A stretch of DNA of 64,000 nucleotides from Euonymus europaeus (GCA_963580455.1 OY756958.1:4104501-4168500); one strand, 5' to 3'; positions 36,970-49,572 are shown, numbered from the stretch's first letter. The notes: a model not told the origin generated them from the letters alone. A program made the numbers and translations.

Positions 36970-38940
36970 GTGTCGGTTGAGTGGCTCACCTCTTTCCCGA
37001 ATATGAAGTTATGGGGTTTATCAAGAGGTCTATCTGATCATGCGCCTTTATATGTGGAGGCAAATAAAGTTAACTGGGGACCTAGACCATTCAAGGTTCA
37101 AGATTGTTGGTGGCAACATCCTGGATTTTATACCTCTATTGAAGTGTTTTGGCATGAAATAAAAGCCCACATGTCAACTGGGCAATCTATGTTGGATAAA
37201 ATGCAGACTCTAAAGCATCTCTTGAAGATATGGAACATGGAGATTTTTGGCAACGTAGACTCCAAAATCAAAGCTTTGGAGGAAGATGTAGATAAATGGG
37301 AAAAGATGGCTGAAGTCAGATCATTATCAAGCTCAGAGTCATTACATCTTAATGTTCTTAAAGGTGACCTATGGAGAGAAAGCAAGAAGAGAGAGTCTCT
37401 ATGGCGGCAGAAATCTCGGGTAAAATGGATTGCTGAGGGAGACAGAAACACAAGGTTCTTCCACTCAACTGCTTGCATCAGGGGGAGACTAAATCAACTG
37501 AACTGCGTAAAAAATGAGAGAGGGATTTTGCTAACTGACCCTGCATTAATAAAAACAGAAGCTAGGAACCACTTCTCAAGGCAATTCTCAGAAGCTAATC
37601 GAGAAGTAATTAACTGGGAAGGCTTGCAGTTTAGGCGTATCTCTGAGGAAGAATCAAAGTCAATGGAGGTGCCCTTCTCCAATGATGAGATTAGAGATGT
37701 TGTATGGAATTGTGAAGGATCCAAGGCCCCGATGGCTTTAATTTCACATTCATAAAAAAATCCTGGGATATATTGGGAGAAGATATATGTAACATGATGC
37801 ATGATTTCTACAGCTCTGGGAAACTACCATGTGGTGCAAACTCTTCCTTTACCACTTTAATCCCAAAAATCAAAGGCTCATATAGGCTGTCGGATTTCAG
37901 GCCTATTAGTCTGGTGAGTAGCATTTATAAAATTATCGCTAAACTATTGGCAGGCAGGTTGAAGAAGGTCCTCCCATCAGTGATTAGTAACACACAATCA
38001 GCCTTCATTAAAGGAAGACAAATCCTAGATAGCTTCCTTATAGCTAATGAACTGGTGCATCATATGAAGAAAAAAGGAAAAGGTGGCTATATGATTAAAC
38101 TAGACATGGAAAAGGCATTTGACACTATTAGTTGGGCTTACCTCCAAACTGTGATGAAGAGAATGGGATTTGGGTCAAAATGGAGGAACTGGATTTGGGA
38201 GTGCATCTCTTCTGCCCGTATCTCTGTGCTCATTAATGGATCCCCATCCCCAGAATTTTCTACTCAAATAGGAATCAGACAAGGGGATCCATTGTCCCCT
38301 TTTTTATTTAATATAGCTGCAGAAGGGCTTCATCAATTATTCAAAAGGGCAGAGGAAGTAGGCATGCTAACAGGGATAATGTTGAAAGAGAATGGCCTCT
38401 CTATCACACACTTGCAATATGCAGATGACACTCTAGTTTTCTGCAAAGCAAAGGAAAAGTTTATCCATGCTACAAAAAAAATACTGCGATGCTTCCAACT
38501 AATGTCTGGCTTGAGAATTAATTTTCAAAAGAGTGCCTTAGTGGGTTTGGGTGTTGGTTCAACAGATGTGGGTGTGTTGGCTACTAAGTATCACTGCAAG
38601 GTTGAAACACTGCCGGTGAAGTACCTGGGGTTACCTTTGGGAGCCAATCCGAGACGAGTCAAGACTTGGAGACCAATCTTGGAAAGGTTCAAATTGAAAT
38701 TAGCTACATGGAAAGGCAAGCAATTGTCCATTGGGGGAAGATTGATTTTAATCAAATCTGCACTCTCGAACCTACCAATATACTATATGTCTTTATTCAA
38801 AATTCCATCATCTGTAGCAAGATCGCTGGAAAGGATGCAAAGGGATTTTTTATGGGGTGACTCTGATGAAAAAAGAAGATTGCATTGTGTCAATTGGGAG
38901 CAAGGTCAATTGTGTCAATTGTTGTTAGATGATCCATCGA
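36970..38940 (+). pseudogene. LINE ORF2 remnant: endonuclease end and reverse transcriptase
   Basis: The first open part (36970-37755) covers the endonuclease tail and linker (KSRVKWIAEGDRNTRFFHST). Near 37725-37735 a loss of about four bases shifts the frame exactly at the KAPGPDGF motif; only KAP and DGF-like bases remain. The second part (37740-38900) keeps a full set of reverse transcriptase motifs: LIPKIKG, DFRPISL, KGRQI, DMEKAFD, RQGDPLSPFLFN, the catalytic QYADDTLVF, and KYLGLPLG. The open frame ends in GQLC, where the inverted segment begins. Typical plant L1 ORF2 is about 1,300 aa; about half is left. Confidence 0.9.
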
Positions 38941-39250
38941 CATTCCACTTGAATTGGCCATGAGTAGGAGGAGTCCAAGTAGTGGTAACTCGAGCTTTGG
39001 TCATAACCAGACTCCAAGATTTAATTGGAGCAGAGGATAGACTAAGTTGATAGCACGAATATGGGAAGTGTGGAAGAGCAAAGGATAGCCATAGATGCAA
39101 TCTAACAAAGATGAGAGTATAAATAGAATTCCAATCCGCCACCTTGCCTCTGAACACCACCTCATTTCGTTCTCGCCATATTGACCAGACAATGACATAA
39201 AATAATATAGACCAGATTTTCTTCTGCATACTTCCTCTTACTAACCTAGG
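38905..39250 (-). other. inverted internal segment of the LINE
   Basis: On the minus strand this reads MQKKIWSILFYVIVWSIW, RNEVVFRGKVADWNSI and then GQFKWNVDGSS, the usual LINE order of post-zinc-finger region followed by RNase H. The flanking LINE parts are on the plus strand. GTCAATTG occurs at 38889, 38905 and 38914, right at the first junction, as possible microhomology. Confidence 0.85.
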
Positions 39251-39570
39251 CCATTGACTAAAAATTTGGCAGATATCACCAGGAATGCACCAAGAGAACT
39301 CAATGAGGTTGCCGATTTACTTGCGAAGGAAGGGGTATCTAGAAGCACAGATTATGTTCTCTGGTTTTGATGGACATGTATTTAGCTTTCTTTTCAGCTT
39401 TATTGGTTGTGTTTGTTTGGCAAAAATGGTTTTGCCGCTCTTTTGTTTGTTTTATCTTTCCTCTTCTCCTTGCTGGGTCTTTTGCTTTTATGTTTATACA
39501 TTGGGTTTCCTCCCCCAATGGTGAGGTTTTGATTATTTTATGCATTGGCTAAGCCTATTTAACAAAAAAA

Positions 39571-39586
39571 AACTTGATAGAACTGA
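39571..39586. repeat. 16-bp target site duplication of the LINE, right copy
   Basis: AACTTGATAGAACTGA, the mate of 36948-36963. Confidence 0.9.
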
Positions 39587-41385
39587 CGATCAGTGTGCAT
39601 CAACTCTTTTTTCAGGGCACCGACAATGAAAAATTAATTAAATTTATTCATCAAAGAAAAGGAAGAAATTAATTATATTACGTTCTTGGCAAATCATTGG
39701 CAACATGTACCTCCAGCCGTTTTCTCTAAAGACCTTCTCTAGCTCTGAAAACCTCACAATTTTTTCCAACGTTTGAAGAAGAGGACATTGTTATTAATTA
39801 ATGTAAATATATGTAATTATGAAAAATTTAGGGTCTGGAACAGCAGGCCAACTTAATGGACGAATTTAATTAATTTTTAAGAAAAATCAAAGTAATTGAC
39901 TTCAGTATTATTTTTGTCAGAGCATTTTGAAATGCTACTTGAAATGGAGCATTTCGGTAGCATTTCACGATTCTAAACTTAAAAACTCATAATACCCGAC
40001 ATTTTTTAAGGATATTTGTAATATACCATGCAAATATTTTTGTGACAAATATATTAATATTTATGTAATAAATCATTTTTTTAATTTGATGCAATATTTC
40101 AATTTTCAAAAAACTGGTTCAACATGTCTTTTTATCGAACATATATATCCTAATCTCTTGAAATATGAAACAGTTTGATAATTGGTTACTTTTGTTTTTT
40201 TGATGGATTACAGTATATTCCTCTATGTATCTAATTTACTACACTTTTTGTGGCTCATGTCCAAGCAAAGGAGCAACATTCACAGTTGTTAGAACAACCA
40301 TAATGGTGGCATGCAATCACCATAATCGTGGCATTTCTACCAAAAAAAATTAAAGACATTGAATGGTATTATTTTACCAAGAACTACTTTTGGAGCCCCT
40401 CTTAATTCCAATCTAGGTTCGTCTCTTGAATCACATGTACATTCAATTTCCTTAATCGATTAAGTTACCGTCTTTGCGCCATTTGCTTCTTCCTTAGGCA
40501 TAAATTCATGAGTTTTCTTTTATAAGCACACTGCTTCTCAAGATACAGTGCTATTTAAAGCTTGTATCTAGTGATACAAAGGCAAATCATTATTTGGTTT
40601 CTTTAAACCTGCAATGACCTCAATAGTCCATTTATTTCATGTCCCGGAACGAAGGTCGAGTTCTTTAAACCGACCTCAATAGTCCAGTTATTTCATGTCT
40701 CGGAGCGAAGCCCGGATTACCACTAGTTGTGAATAAAAATGAAATGGCTTTTGTATTAGTATAATGATGTGAATTTATTAGCTTGATTTACATGAATTAT
40801 TAAAGTAAGACTTAACTGTAAAAAAAAAAAAAAAAAAAAGTCAACATGAGTGTCAACCAAAGTCCATGCCCTCATGGTTGCCCAACAAAATAAGGCCAAC
40901 AAAATGGCATTGTTCAATTGTTGGAACACCAATTTTTTAAGGCTCATTTAAATTAACTTTTTTGGTATACATGCCCCATCAAAACGATTAGGAGTGTTAA
41001 TGGTTGATTTGGGTCAGTTTTTTAAATAGTTTGATCAAAATATTTTGTCGATTATTAGTTGGTATGCTAATTTTTTAATTTTTGATTTTCGAACGATTTT
41101 AATGAAAAATATGTAACATAAATTTGAAAATAAAATCTATCAAACGATTCAATTTTAATCGATTTCAAATTTGCCAATTTTTGGATGGTCCCAAAAATGA
41201 AGCCATTATGGTTGCTAAAAAGCATTTTTACATGGTAGTAATGAAAAGTGGCGGTACCTATACATGGAGAATCAGCATGTTTCATTTTTCTTTTTTTTAA
41301 ATCGAGAATGACATCAAGCAAACAATTTTGATCAAAAACACGTACATAAGAGGTAAGAGCAAATGAAATGGTGAGAGCATTCATT
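39587..41385. other. gene-free AT-rich DNA
   Basis: No exon was seen. A near-duplicate phrase (TCCATTTATTTCATGTC at 40625 and TCCAGTTATTTCATGTC at 40683, 58 bp apart) marks a small tandem duplication. TAGGAGTGTTAAT at 40989 resembles an hAT terminus, without a partner found. Confidence 0.4.
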
Positions 41386-41389
41386 CCCT

Positions 41390-42095
41390 CAATTGGGTCT
41401 CACTTCTATTACATAAAAATATATATTTAATATAATCAAATCAGCATAACACACTTTTTAATACAGTTACATCAACAAAACACATCTCTCAATATAAAAT
41501 CATTATTTAAACATCTAATCGTTCATTTTATCATCCATTATCCAACAAAACTACACCGAAATTAATACTGGGTCCAACATCTTTTCTAAAAAGTCAATCC
41601 ACATATTAATTTATATCACAAAAACACATATCTCAATATAATTACATCAACAAAACACATATTCCAATACAGTTAGATCAGCAAAAACACACCTCACATC
41701 AGTAAAAAATATATCCTAATACAATCACATTAGCAAAACACATATCCCAGTACAATTATATACTCCCTCCGTCCCATTTTAATTGTTCCCTTCACTTTTT
41801 CACATAGTTTAAGAAAATATTTAATTTCCTTTCAATTTGACGCTTATACCCCTATTTATAATGACAAATAATTTGACACTATAATTAATGTGCATGTTAT
41901 TGAGCTTTTCAAGTCAAGGGTAAATAAGGAAAAAATGGAAAAAATAGCTTTCATTAATTGAAATGGACACGTATTTTGAAACATCCAAAAAAAAAGGGAC
42001 AATTAAAATGGAAGGGAGGGAGTAAACAAAAACACACATTTCTGCACGTCTTTCTTTACCCCTTAAAATCTCACCAACGCATTTGCTCTAAACTC
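41390..42095. repeat. about 31-bp repeat array interrupted by a Stowaway MITE
   Basis: Repeated ATCAACAAAACACATAT / CAATACAATYACAT units run from 41390 to 41760. After the Stowaway insertion the same kind of sequence continues briefly (AACAAAAACACACATTTCT). The border phrases GAGAGCATTCATTCCCTC and CAACGCATTTGCTCTAA may be the element ends. Confidence 0.55.
41763..42022. mobile_element. Stowaway MITE, 260 bp
   Basis: CTCCCTCCGTCCCATTTTAA at the left and its near-complement ending AAGGGAGGGAG at the right, flanked by TA on each side (41761-41762 and 42023-42024). This is the classic terminal sequence and target duplication of Stowaway (Tc1/mariner-derived) MITEs. Confidence 0.95.
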
Positions 42096-42469
42096 AGGAG
42101 CTTAGCATCCCCATTTCCCATGGTATCAAAGCATTAAAGAAAAGTGCAAATTGAATTTCTGAATTATCATAGAAAATTCAATAACACAATTTATTATGTT
42201 GAAGACTCCATGTACGGTATACACAAAGATTTGTTTATTGTGGTGTGACAGAAGGTGGTTTGACAAGATATGATGTGATTCCTACATCCATCTATATGCT
42301 ACAACTTGGAAGGAAATTATAAATGGATAAATTGAATGAAGAAAGAGGACTTATTTAATATTTCTCTCTTTTGATTTGATGAATAAATATTCTTTTTCTA
42401 TCAAAAATTAAAATTACTTAAATGACCTTTAAACAAAGCCACTGACAAATTTTGTCCCACACCCTTCTC

Positions 42470-42475
42470 TATAAA
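42470..42475 (+). promoter_or_regulatory. TATA box candidate
   Basis: TATAAA lies 71 bases upstream of the ATG of the VAN3-binding-protein-like gene, followed by a CT-rich leader (CTTCTCTCTCTC). The spacing suits a short 5' UTR of about 35-40 bases. Confidence 0.6.
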
Positions 42476-42540
42476 GCAAACCCACCCTAACAAACTCTCT
42501 GTAAAACCTCGCTTAACTTTTCTTCTCTCTCTCATTAAAA

Positions 42541-45500
42541 ATGGAGAAGCTAGTAATGGAGCAGCCATGGCGTCGCGACCCTACTCCCTATAGGCCTCCA
42601 GAGACACCTCTAGAACCCATGGAGTTCCTCTCACGTTCCTGGAGCGTCTCTGCCCTTGAAGTCTCCAAGGCTCTTGCTCCATCCCCAACTATGATGCTCT
42701 CTAAGACGCCCAGTACTGCCGCCATACAAGAGGACCTTGTTGGGGAGCTCGAAGAGAGTGGAGCCACTGTGTCTGGAAACCCATTTTCTTTTGCCTCCTC
42801 TGAGACATCTCAGATGGTCATGGAGAGGATCATGTCACAGTCGGTAAGTCAGTCTCTCGTGAAAACAGAGCATCAAGAACGCTTTATCAAAATGTGCTGA
42901 ATACTAATTTTAGAAATCATGCTTTCTTTTTTTGTGTTTTCTTGTAAATCAATCTTTCTATGACTGCATCCATTATCGATTTTATCGTTATGGGTCGTAC
43001 ATAGCTTTCAATCTCTAAACATCATCACTCTATAATAGTTACTTTCGTTTCTCTCTCTTAGCCCCACAACAAACGACCCTTCATTTTCAAGCATTCTTAA
43101 CACGATCACTTCTGTGTCTTTATTGCAGCAGGAGGTGTCTCCGAGAACTTCCGGGAGGCTCTCTCACAGCAGTGGTCCTCTCACCGGCGCACAGAGCTGC
43201 GGCTCCTTGACTGACAGCCCTCCCGTCTCCCCCTCCGAAATCGACGATATCAAGGTTTGTCGTTTTTTATTTAAAACCCAGTTTTTTGCAGTTTCAAATT
43301 TGCTTTATTTCTCTTTTTGGCTACAAATCACTGCATACTGATCCTCACTGACCATTTGCCAACCCAATGAAGAACACGTCCCAGGCTTTCCCTGTCAGCA
43401 ACACTACCTTTATTTACTCCCGTACACCGACACACCTTTGCTTGTTTTTGATTTACTTTACTCAATTAATAAACAATTTAACCCAATTTATTACTTCGTA
43501 ACAATCATTATATTTTGTTTGTTTTCACTTTATTTTTTAAAGCTCCAACTATACTTTACTTTCTTCCAAAGAAAACAGAGGATCAAAGAATTTGTCTTTA
43601 AGCCGTAATTGGTTCCAGGTTTTTTCTATTCTACAGAGCAAACCATTGTTGGGAGAATTTATTTATTTGTTTATTGACTGAATTGCTGTTATCGTCTCTA
43701 GTAACAGTACGCGCCGGATCCGTTGGTCCCCTGTTGAATCGAATTGGTTATTACTTGTTAGGATAAAGCATAAATGGTGGGTGGTGCGCCAATTAGCCCC
43801 ACCTGTGCATTTTAGAAGAATCAGTGCCACCTCTGTCCCTGTAATTAATTCAGGAACCTTGATCCTAACTGTAATTCTTGTGCTCCATGCGTGTACAGCT
43901 TTAATTCACGAGAACACGCCCAAGTCAAGTAAAGAACACAGATTTTGGTGATTAATTCAATGACCCGTACGAATTTCTCTATGCAGCAGTATTGCCGATC
44001 GAACAATCCCGGTTTCAACGCCCACCAGTACAGGTCATCGGCCACACCGAGCGGTGGTCCAACTAATAACGTTGTTGTCCCTGGCGGTGGAAAGACCGTT
44101 GGAAGGTGGCTGAAGGACAGGCGGGAGAAGAAGAAAGAGGAGACCCGTGCACATAATGCCCAGCTCCATGCTACGATTTCCGTTGCTGGGGTTGCAGCTG
44201 CCGTGGCTGCTATTGCTGCCGCTACTGCTTCGTCGTCTGGGTCTGGTAAAGATGAGCAGAGAGCGAAAACTGACATGGCTGTGGCCAATGCAGCAACCCT
44301 TGTTGCAGCCCAATGTGTCGAGGCTGCAGAGGCAATGGGTGCTGAAAGAGAGCAGCTTGCTTTTGTAGTGGGCTCAGCCGTGAATGTACGGTCACACGGT
44401 GATATTATGACACTCACTGCTGCGGCAGCAACGGGTACTAGTGATTTTCTGTTGTTTCTTTCACTTGTTGATTTGGGTTGATGGAAATTGTTAGGCATAA
44501 TAATCCCTGTTTTGTGATGGTGTAGCACTTCGTGGGGCAGCTACATTTAAGGCCAGGATATTAAAGGAAGTCTGGAATGTTGCGGCAGTGATTCCGGTGG
44601 AGAAAGGTACCGGGGTTGGTGGTGGGAGTGGTAGTAATGGAAATTCTAATGGTAGTTTCAGCGGTGAACTTCTTCCTGAAGAGAATTTCTTAGGCATTTG
44701 CAGTAGGGAATTGCTTGCAAGAGGCTGTGAGCTCCTCAAACGTACCCGGGAAGGTAATCCAAAGAAAAACATCACTGATCGTCTAATGCTTATACATCGA
44801 ATTACTGCAGCCAGCCATATTTCTTTTTGCCCAAATTATTGTTGTATTTTAGTGTATGTTATGCACATTGTTTGGATCTGTTGGATTTGACATATCTTGT
44901 TGAAGATGATATTTCATGATTCATGTTCATTTGAGCACGTCTCTACCATTGTATTGCAAGCTTTGGTTTAATTTAAGTTGATTCCTTGATCTTAGCCGAT
45001 TTTTTCCCCTTCCCCTCTACACTGTCTGTCTACCTTCATTGGCAAACAGTCTAATGGGATATTGATTTTACATGATTGCAGGGGACCTTCATTGGAAAAT
45101 AGTCTCTGTTTACATCAACCGATTTAACCAGGTAAACTTGATTATTGCACTCCTTAGGAGTAATTATTTGGAAATCATTTTGGACTTTTGGTGATCAATG
45201 TGAATTATTGGGTCTAAAAGTTGAAGTCAGACACTGTCATTAATGAATTGATCTGCTTTATCTTTTTTCCAGCATCTTTTAGTCTTTTGAAGCTTTTCTT
45301 TTTGTGCAGGTTATGTTGAAGATGAAGAGTAGACATGTAGCTGGGACTTTAACAAAAAAGAAAAAGAGTATGTGACTACTTTTGTCTTTCTCTATTAATG
45401 TGAAAACGGAAATGGAGGTGGGACTGGTTCTATTTGGGGATTGGAGAAAGTTATTCAGACCCTAATGTTTGAAACGATCCTAAAGTTAAAGGATATAGCT

Positions 45501-45742
45501 TTAACTTTCATTCTTTTGATTTTCCAGATGTAGTGCTGGAGGTGATCAAAGATGTCCCTGCGTGGCCGGGCCGTCACTTGCTCGAGGGTGGTGAGCACCG
45601 ACGATACTTCGGATTGAAGACGGTGGTCCGAGGCCTTGTAGAATTTGAATGCAGGAACCAGAGGGAGTATGATATATGGACTCAAGGTGTCTCCAGGCTT
45701 CTCACTATTGCTGCAGAAAAGAGCAACAATAGACATATATAG
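42541..45742 (+). CDS. VAN3-binding protein / FORKED-like (DUF828 + PH-like)
   Basis: Seven exons: 42541-42843, 43129-43254, 43987-44434, 44526-44753, 45082-45131, 45310-45367, 45528-45742, all GT-AG and in phase, giving 475 residues. The N-terminus carries the family block [19 protein letters not shown] (about residues 27-45). The conserved DUF828 core spans [20 protein letters not shown] and the alanine-rich [15 protein letters not shown] helix. The C-terminal PH-like part holds [29 protein letters not shown] and [23 protein letters not shown] and FORKED1-like proteins bind the ARF-GAP VAN3 at trans-Golgi/plasma-membrane sites and help auxin-guided vein patterning. No frame breaks were found. 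Which family member it is cannot be decided here. Confidence 0.9.
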
Positions 45743-46511
45743 TTTTGGGGTTTGTTCTTTCACTAATGGGAGGGAAAACATGGCAATTGGTAAACTGGGA
45801 AAATATATAGGATGTAGATTTCCCTGTGAACTTGAAAAGAAATTTGGTAACTTGATTGGGCTTTATTTTTGTTCTTCTTCATTATGTGTGAAAAAATTAG
45901 TGGGTAATGATAATTTTATTTATTTGGGGTGTTTTACTTTTTCAGTCTTGGGGTTTTAATTGTTTTTATTCCTTAAAATAAAGTGCTTTTTGAATCAAAG
46001 TTGATAGAAAACCCATGTGATCCAAGCTCTATTCTTTGTCTAGTGACTTGTGAGGAAATAAAAGAAGAATCTTGGACTGGGGTGGTCAAAAAAGAGGAGA
46101 ACCCAATCCTATTTTCAGGAAGAAACCATTGCTGCAGAAAGAGACAATCACTCATAATTTGCAGACATATTTTATCCATAAGATTATCACTTTTGTCTTT
46201 TAATTAGTTCCTCCACATTTTTTAAGGTAGTTTAATCTGTTGAGCAATCATTATCCATAGAAAAAACAAAACAAAACTGTTGAGACTTGGAAGCATCATT
46301 GTCTTAATTTGTAATATATCTCATTCAGTTCATGAAATCAGAATCCATTTCTGTAGCATAATTTCTAAATCCCTATTCATGAAGAACAGAGAGAGGATTA
46401 AAATGTAAGTCCCGCCAGCGATAAGCGATTAGGTTACTTAATTGTCTATATGACTATATCTCTACAGGGGTAAGGATGCTAAGCCAGCGAGGCAAAGTTT
46501 GACACAAGAGT
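45743..46511. other. convergent 3' region
   Basis: This lies between the stops of the VAN3-binding-like gene and the LIFEGUARD gene, which face each other, so it holds both 3' UTRs. AAAATAAAG near 45974 could serve polyadenylation. No other gene was seen. Confidence 0.5.
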
Positions 46512-48913
46512 CTAACTATCAGCAGCAGAGAACAATGTAAGGAGAGAAAGAAAGAGATTGACAATGTCTAAATAGAGGCAGACCGCCGCCCAGATGTATT
46601 CGTCGTAGCTGAAACGTTTGATCAGGTTATCTGTGTCATACACAATATAACCGCAGAATAGGAGTGCAGCCAAGCAGCCATATATCATATGGGATAGCTT
46701 TCCAAGAGGGAAGAATATCTGTTCATTGGAAAGCACTCATTAAAAAAGAAATTACTATAGAAGAGAAACAATTAATCAGTATAATACTTTAAGCAATTAT
46801 TGCTTACCTGGACTAATGCAAAAACCAGAAGCACCATACAGGCACCAAATAGAAAGGGTCCGAGGAAGCTGAAGTCATGACCTCTTTTTACAGCCCAGAA
46901 TGTGTAGAGAGTTAGACTAACCACCAGAACACTTGTCAGAATCGCTGCCTCCAAGACTATCCTCCCTGTTAGATTATAAAACAATATAGATGACAAAATC
47001 AAAAGAACCAACCTAAATCCGACTCCCGTATTAGGGTCATAGAGAAGGACAATTTTTTTTATCAGTATTCATTCAAGCACTTGTATCAGAGAACAACTAA
47101 ATTGACTTCCTAATCTATGTTTGAGGCTTCATATGAAACAAACGGAGATCATAAAAGATCAAGGAACCCTAATACCTATCAAAAAACCATAGTATAGGCT
47201 ACAAACCAATTAGACACATGAATTTCACCCAATGTTGATGACTTTTTGTCATCTGCATTTTGGTAGTGATGCAGATAATAAATCTAAACTTTATCATCCC
47301 TTTTTGCCAAGACGTTTCAGAGCTTACAATTCATCCTTTATGCAATAAACGAGTGAAGAACAAAGCCAAAGAAGAAACTTCAGAAAGTTTGTCCCTGCCT
47401 AATACTTCCTTTCAAACACTCAGCATTGTCTTCAAGAAAAACAGAAACAGAATATATATGCAATGGAAAAAGTTTCAAACTTTAGACATGGCAGGAGCCA
47501 GAATCGATGATGATATATTAACTTACAGAGAGCACATTATGATTTATTGCACAGCTAACAGCTACTGTGGATATTATGGTCAGGGTAATAATCTAAGAGC
47601 ACTTTAATTGTTGCATTCCAACGAAGAATAACAGACCATGAATCGGCGTATCACGTAATTAATCGAGAAATGCCACAGCAGATTAAGCAATAGACTCATG
47701 AAAACATACCTTATGAAGCCCCCTACAAACTATCAACTGCTAATTTTGGCTTCTTACTTGTAATGAGAACAGCTTTGACACCTGCTAAAGCCAGGCTGCA
47801 GATCATTTAAATAAAGAACATATTCTGCCTTATAAATGGCTTTGTTAAACTCGATTTTCTCCCAGATTAAAATGGATTTCCATTTGATGAAAATTCACTG
47901 GGAAAGAAACTAACCTATATTTGTCCTCAAACCTATGTGGTTGTTCAGAAAGCATTCGGAAAGATGTACTCGAATTAAAAATTGGCATTGAACATCAAAT
48001 TTTATTAACAAAGAAAATTATCTATGAGAACAGATATCCACTAAGGCAGTAACCTAGATTTTTCTTGACATTGTTCATTTATATGTTTTTCCACTTCCTT
48101 CTCTTTTTCCCAGTTCAACAAAACAAAAGTTTCAGAAACAAGGACTAATCTCGGAAAAGAACAACGTAGAACCATCTCTAATTTAGTTCGAGAAACTAGA
48201 AACATGTCATTAACCATATTTAAAAACACTCAAAAGAATACAAGAACAATCTAACCTAACAATTGCAAGAACATAACCCACATTAATGCCACAAAACCAT
48301 AAATTTTCGCCGTACCTTTGGTGAAGGCACAAGAAAATCCAACAGCAAACGCAATTGTGATGGTAAACAGCCCAAGAAGAAAGAAGTTCACTGGATGGCG
48401 TTTGTGGAAAGCATACAAAGGACACAAAACTGCACCAAAGAAGCATATGTAACCATCAACCGAATAACAAAACAGATCAACAGCCACCAAAAACACAAAA
48501 TTATTAATATTATTCCCAAACAAGGGATATAAACAAAAGGATTTTCAATACACACAATATAAATATGAACATAAATTAAATCAGAAAACGAAAACTTAGA
48601 GGGCACGGGATAGCGAACACCGGTTACAGGAAAACATATAAAAGCCGCAACACCTACTGATGAACGGGAGGATAAGCATGACAATGAAGACGGCCAGGCC
48701 GGGCGTTGTCTTAGCCAAGAATTCAGGAATCGGACGGACGAAAACAACGACGGCGGCCACAGCAACGGTGAGAAGCAGTTGCATTGAAATTATAGCATAA
48801 ACCTTCCTGATAAATGCCCAACGAAGCTGCGGGCTCTCCAACATCGTCGGATACAGTTGGCCTCCATTGTTCCCATAACCAGCCTCAACATCGCCTTTGT
48901 TGTAAAACCCCAT
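46512..48913 (-). CDS. LFG: LIFEGUARD-type BAX inhibitor-1 family membrane protein
   Basis: Four exons: 48913-48658, 48429-48316, 46965-46808, 46718-46512, giving 244 residues from ATG (MGFYNKGDVEAGYG). The start fits the family's short acidic cytosolic N-terminus, followed by LRWAFIRKVYAIISMQLLLT. Seven hydrophobic segments can be counted. Family signatures include LCPLYAFHKRHPVNFFLLGLF, FWAVKRGHDFSFLGPFLFG, the last-helix YIVYDTDNLIKRFSYDEYIW and CLYLDIVNLFLSLL. TMBIM/LFG proteins sit in ER, Golgi or plasma membrane, modulate calcium leak and suppress cell death. The aspartates of YDTDN and YLDIVN, thought to act in pH-sensitive calcium gating, are kept. Intron 2 is 1.35 kb. The gene appears intact. 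Confidence 0.92.
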
Positions 48914-49270
48914 TGCAATTTTCTCTGTTCACTGCAAGAGTTGGCGCCGTGCGCACACGCAAAAAAGAAAAAAAAAACACAATGTGAAAACGGGGATTTT
49001 TCAGGCACAATATATATGTGATTTGATTAATGCATTCTCCCTTTTCCGAGAAAATTAGAGAAAGATAATGAAAGGAACCTTTTGGTTTGTGATTAGGATT
49101 ACTTCTGAATCAAAAAAAAAATTGCCAGTTGCGGTTTGAGGTTTAATAAATCACGAATAGTTGCAGCGCCTGCGCGAATATCACGTTTCACATCTTTGAA
49201 GCGCGTGTAGTTTATATATAACGAGATTCGCAGCTTATCTGGCATTTACTGATTTCTCGTTATGATACGT
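48914..49270. other. 5' region of the LIFEGUARD gene
   Basis: Upstream DNA on the minus strand. No clear TATA box in the expected window, and no coding exon was seen. Confidence 0.4.
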
Positions 49271-49572
49271 AATATTCTATCCGTTCTTATTTGATATGTC
49301 ATATTTATATTTTGATTTATTTCAAATTATAACTTATTTTTTTATTAAAAATAAATAATTTATTAATCTATCTTTATTTATTGTGTATCTTTATCAACAA
49401 ATAACATTAAATTTTAGCAATACTAAGATATAAGTGGAGTAGTCTTAAATACTAATGAAGAGTATATTTCAAAAAAAAATTAAATTTATTATTTCAAATA
49501 TATTAATTAATTTTTTTTAATCTGTATAAAAAAATAAATGAGCTTATCAAATAAGAACGAATGAATATTTAA
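49271..49572. mobile_element. Stowaway-like MITE, worn
   Basis: AATATTCTATCCGTTCTTAT at the left is mirrored at the right by ATAAGAACGAATGAATATT. The CCGTTCTTATTTGATA core is a common Stowaway terminal variant. The flanking TA pair is plausible but lies in AT-rich DNA, so the exact ends are uncertain. Confidence 0.65.

Larger units (their letters stand above)
36964..39570 (+). mobile_element. 5'-truncated, rearranged L1-type LINE
   Basis: A non-LTR retrotransposon bounded by a 16-bp target duplication and ending in an A-rich tail (AACAAAAAAAAA, 39561-39572). In order it holds the end of the endonuclease (WLTSFP, SDHAPL, from 36964), a linker, the reverse transcriptase, then a segment on the opposite strand (about 38905-39250) encoding WSIWRERNEVVFRG and the start of RNase H (WNVDGSS), then the end of RNase H on the plus strand (RELNEVADLLAKEG, 39283-39325) and a 3' UTR. 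The zinc-binding middle and the RNase H core are missing. It cannot be active. Confidence 0.9.

Noticed and set aside
43845..44528. 227-codon minus-strand open frame.
   Set aside because: It is the antisense shadow of the long alanine-rich exon 3 of the VAN3-binding-like gene.
47260..47607. 115-codon plus-strand open frame.
   Set aside because: It lies in the long intron 2 of the LIFEGUARD gene on the other strand and shows no domain.
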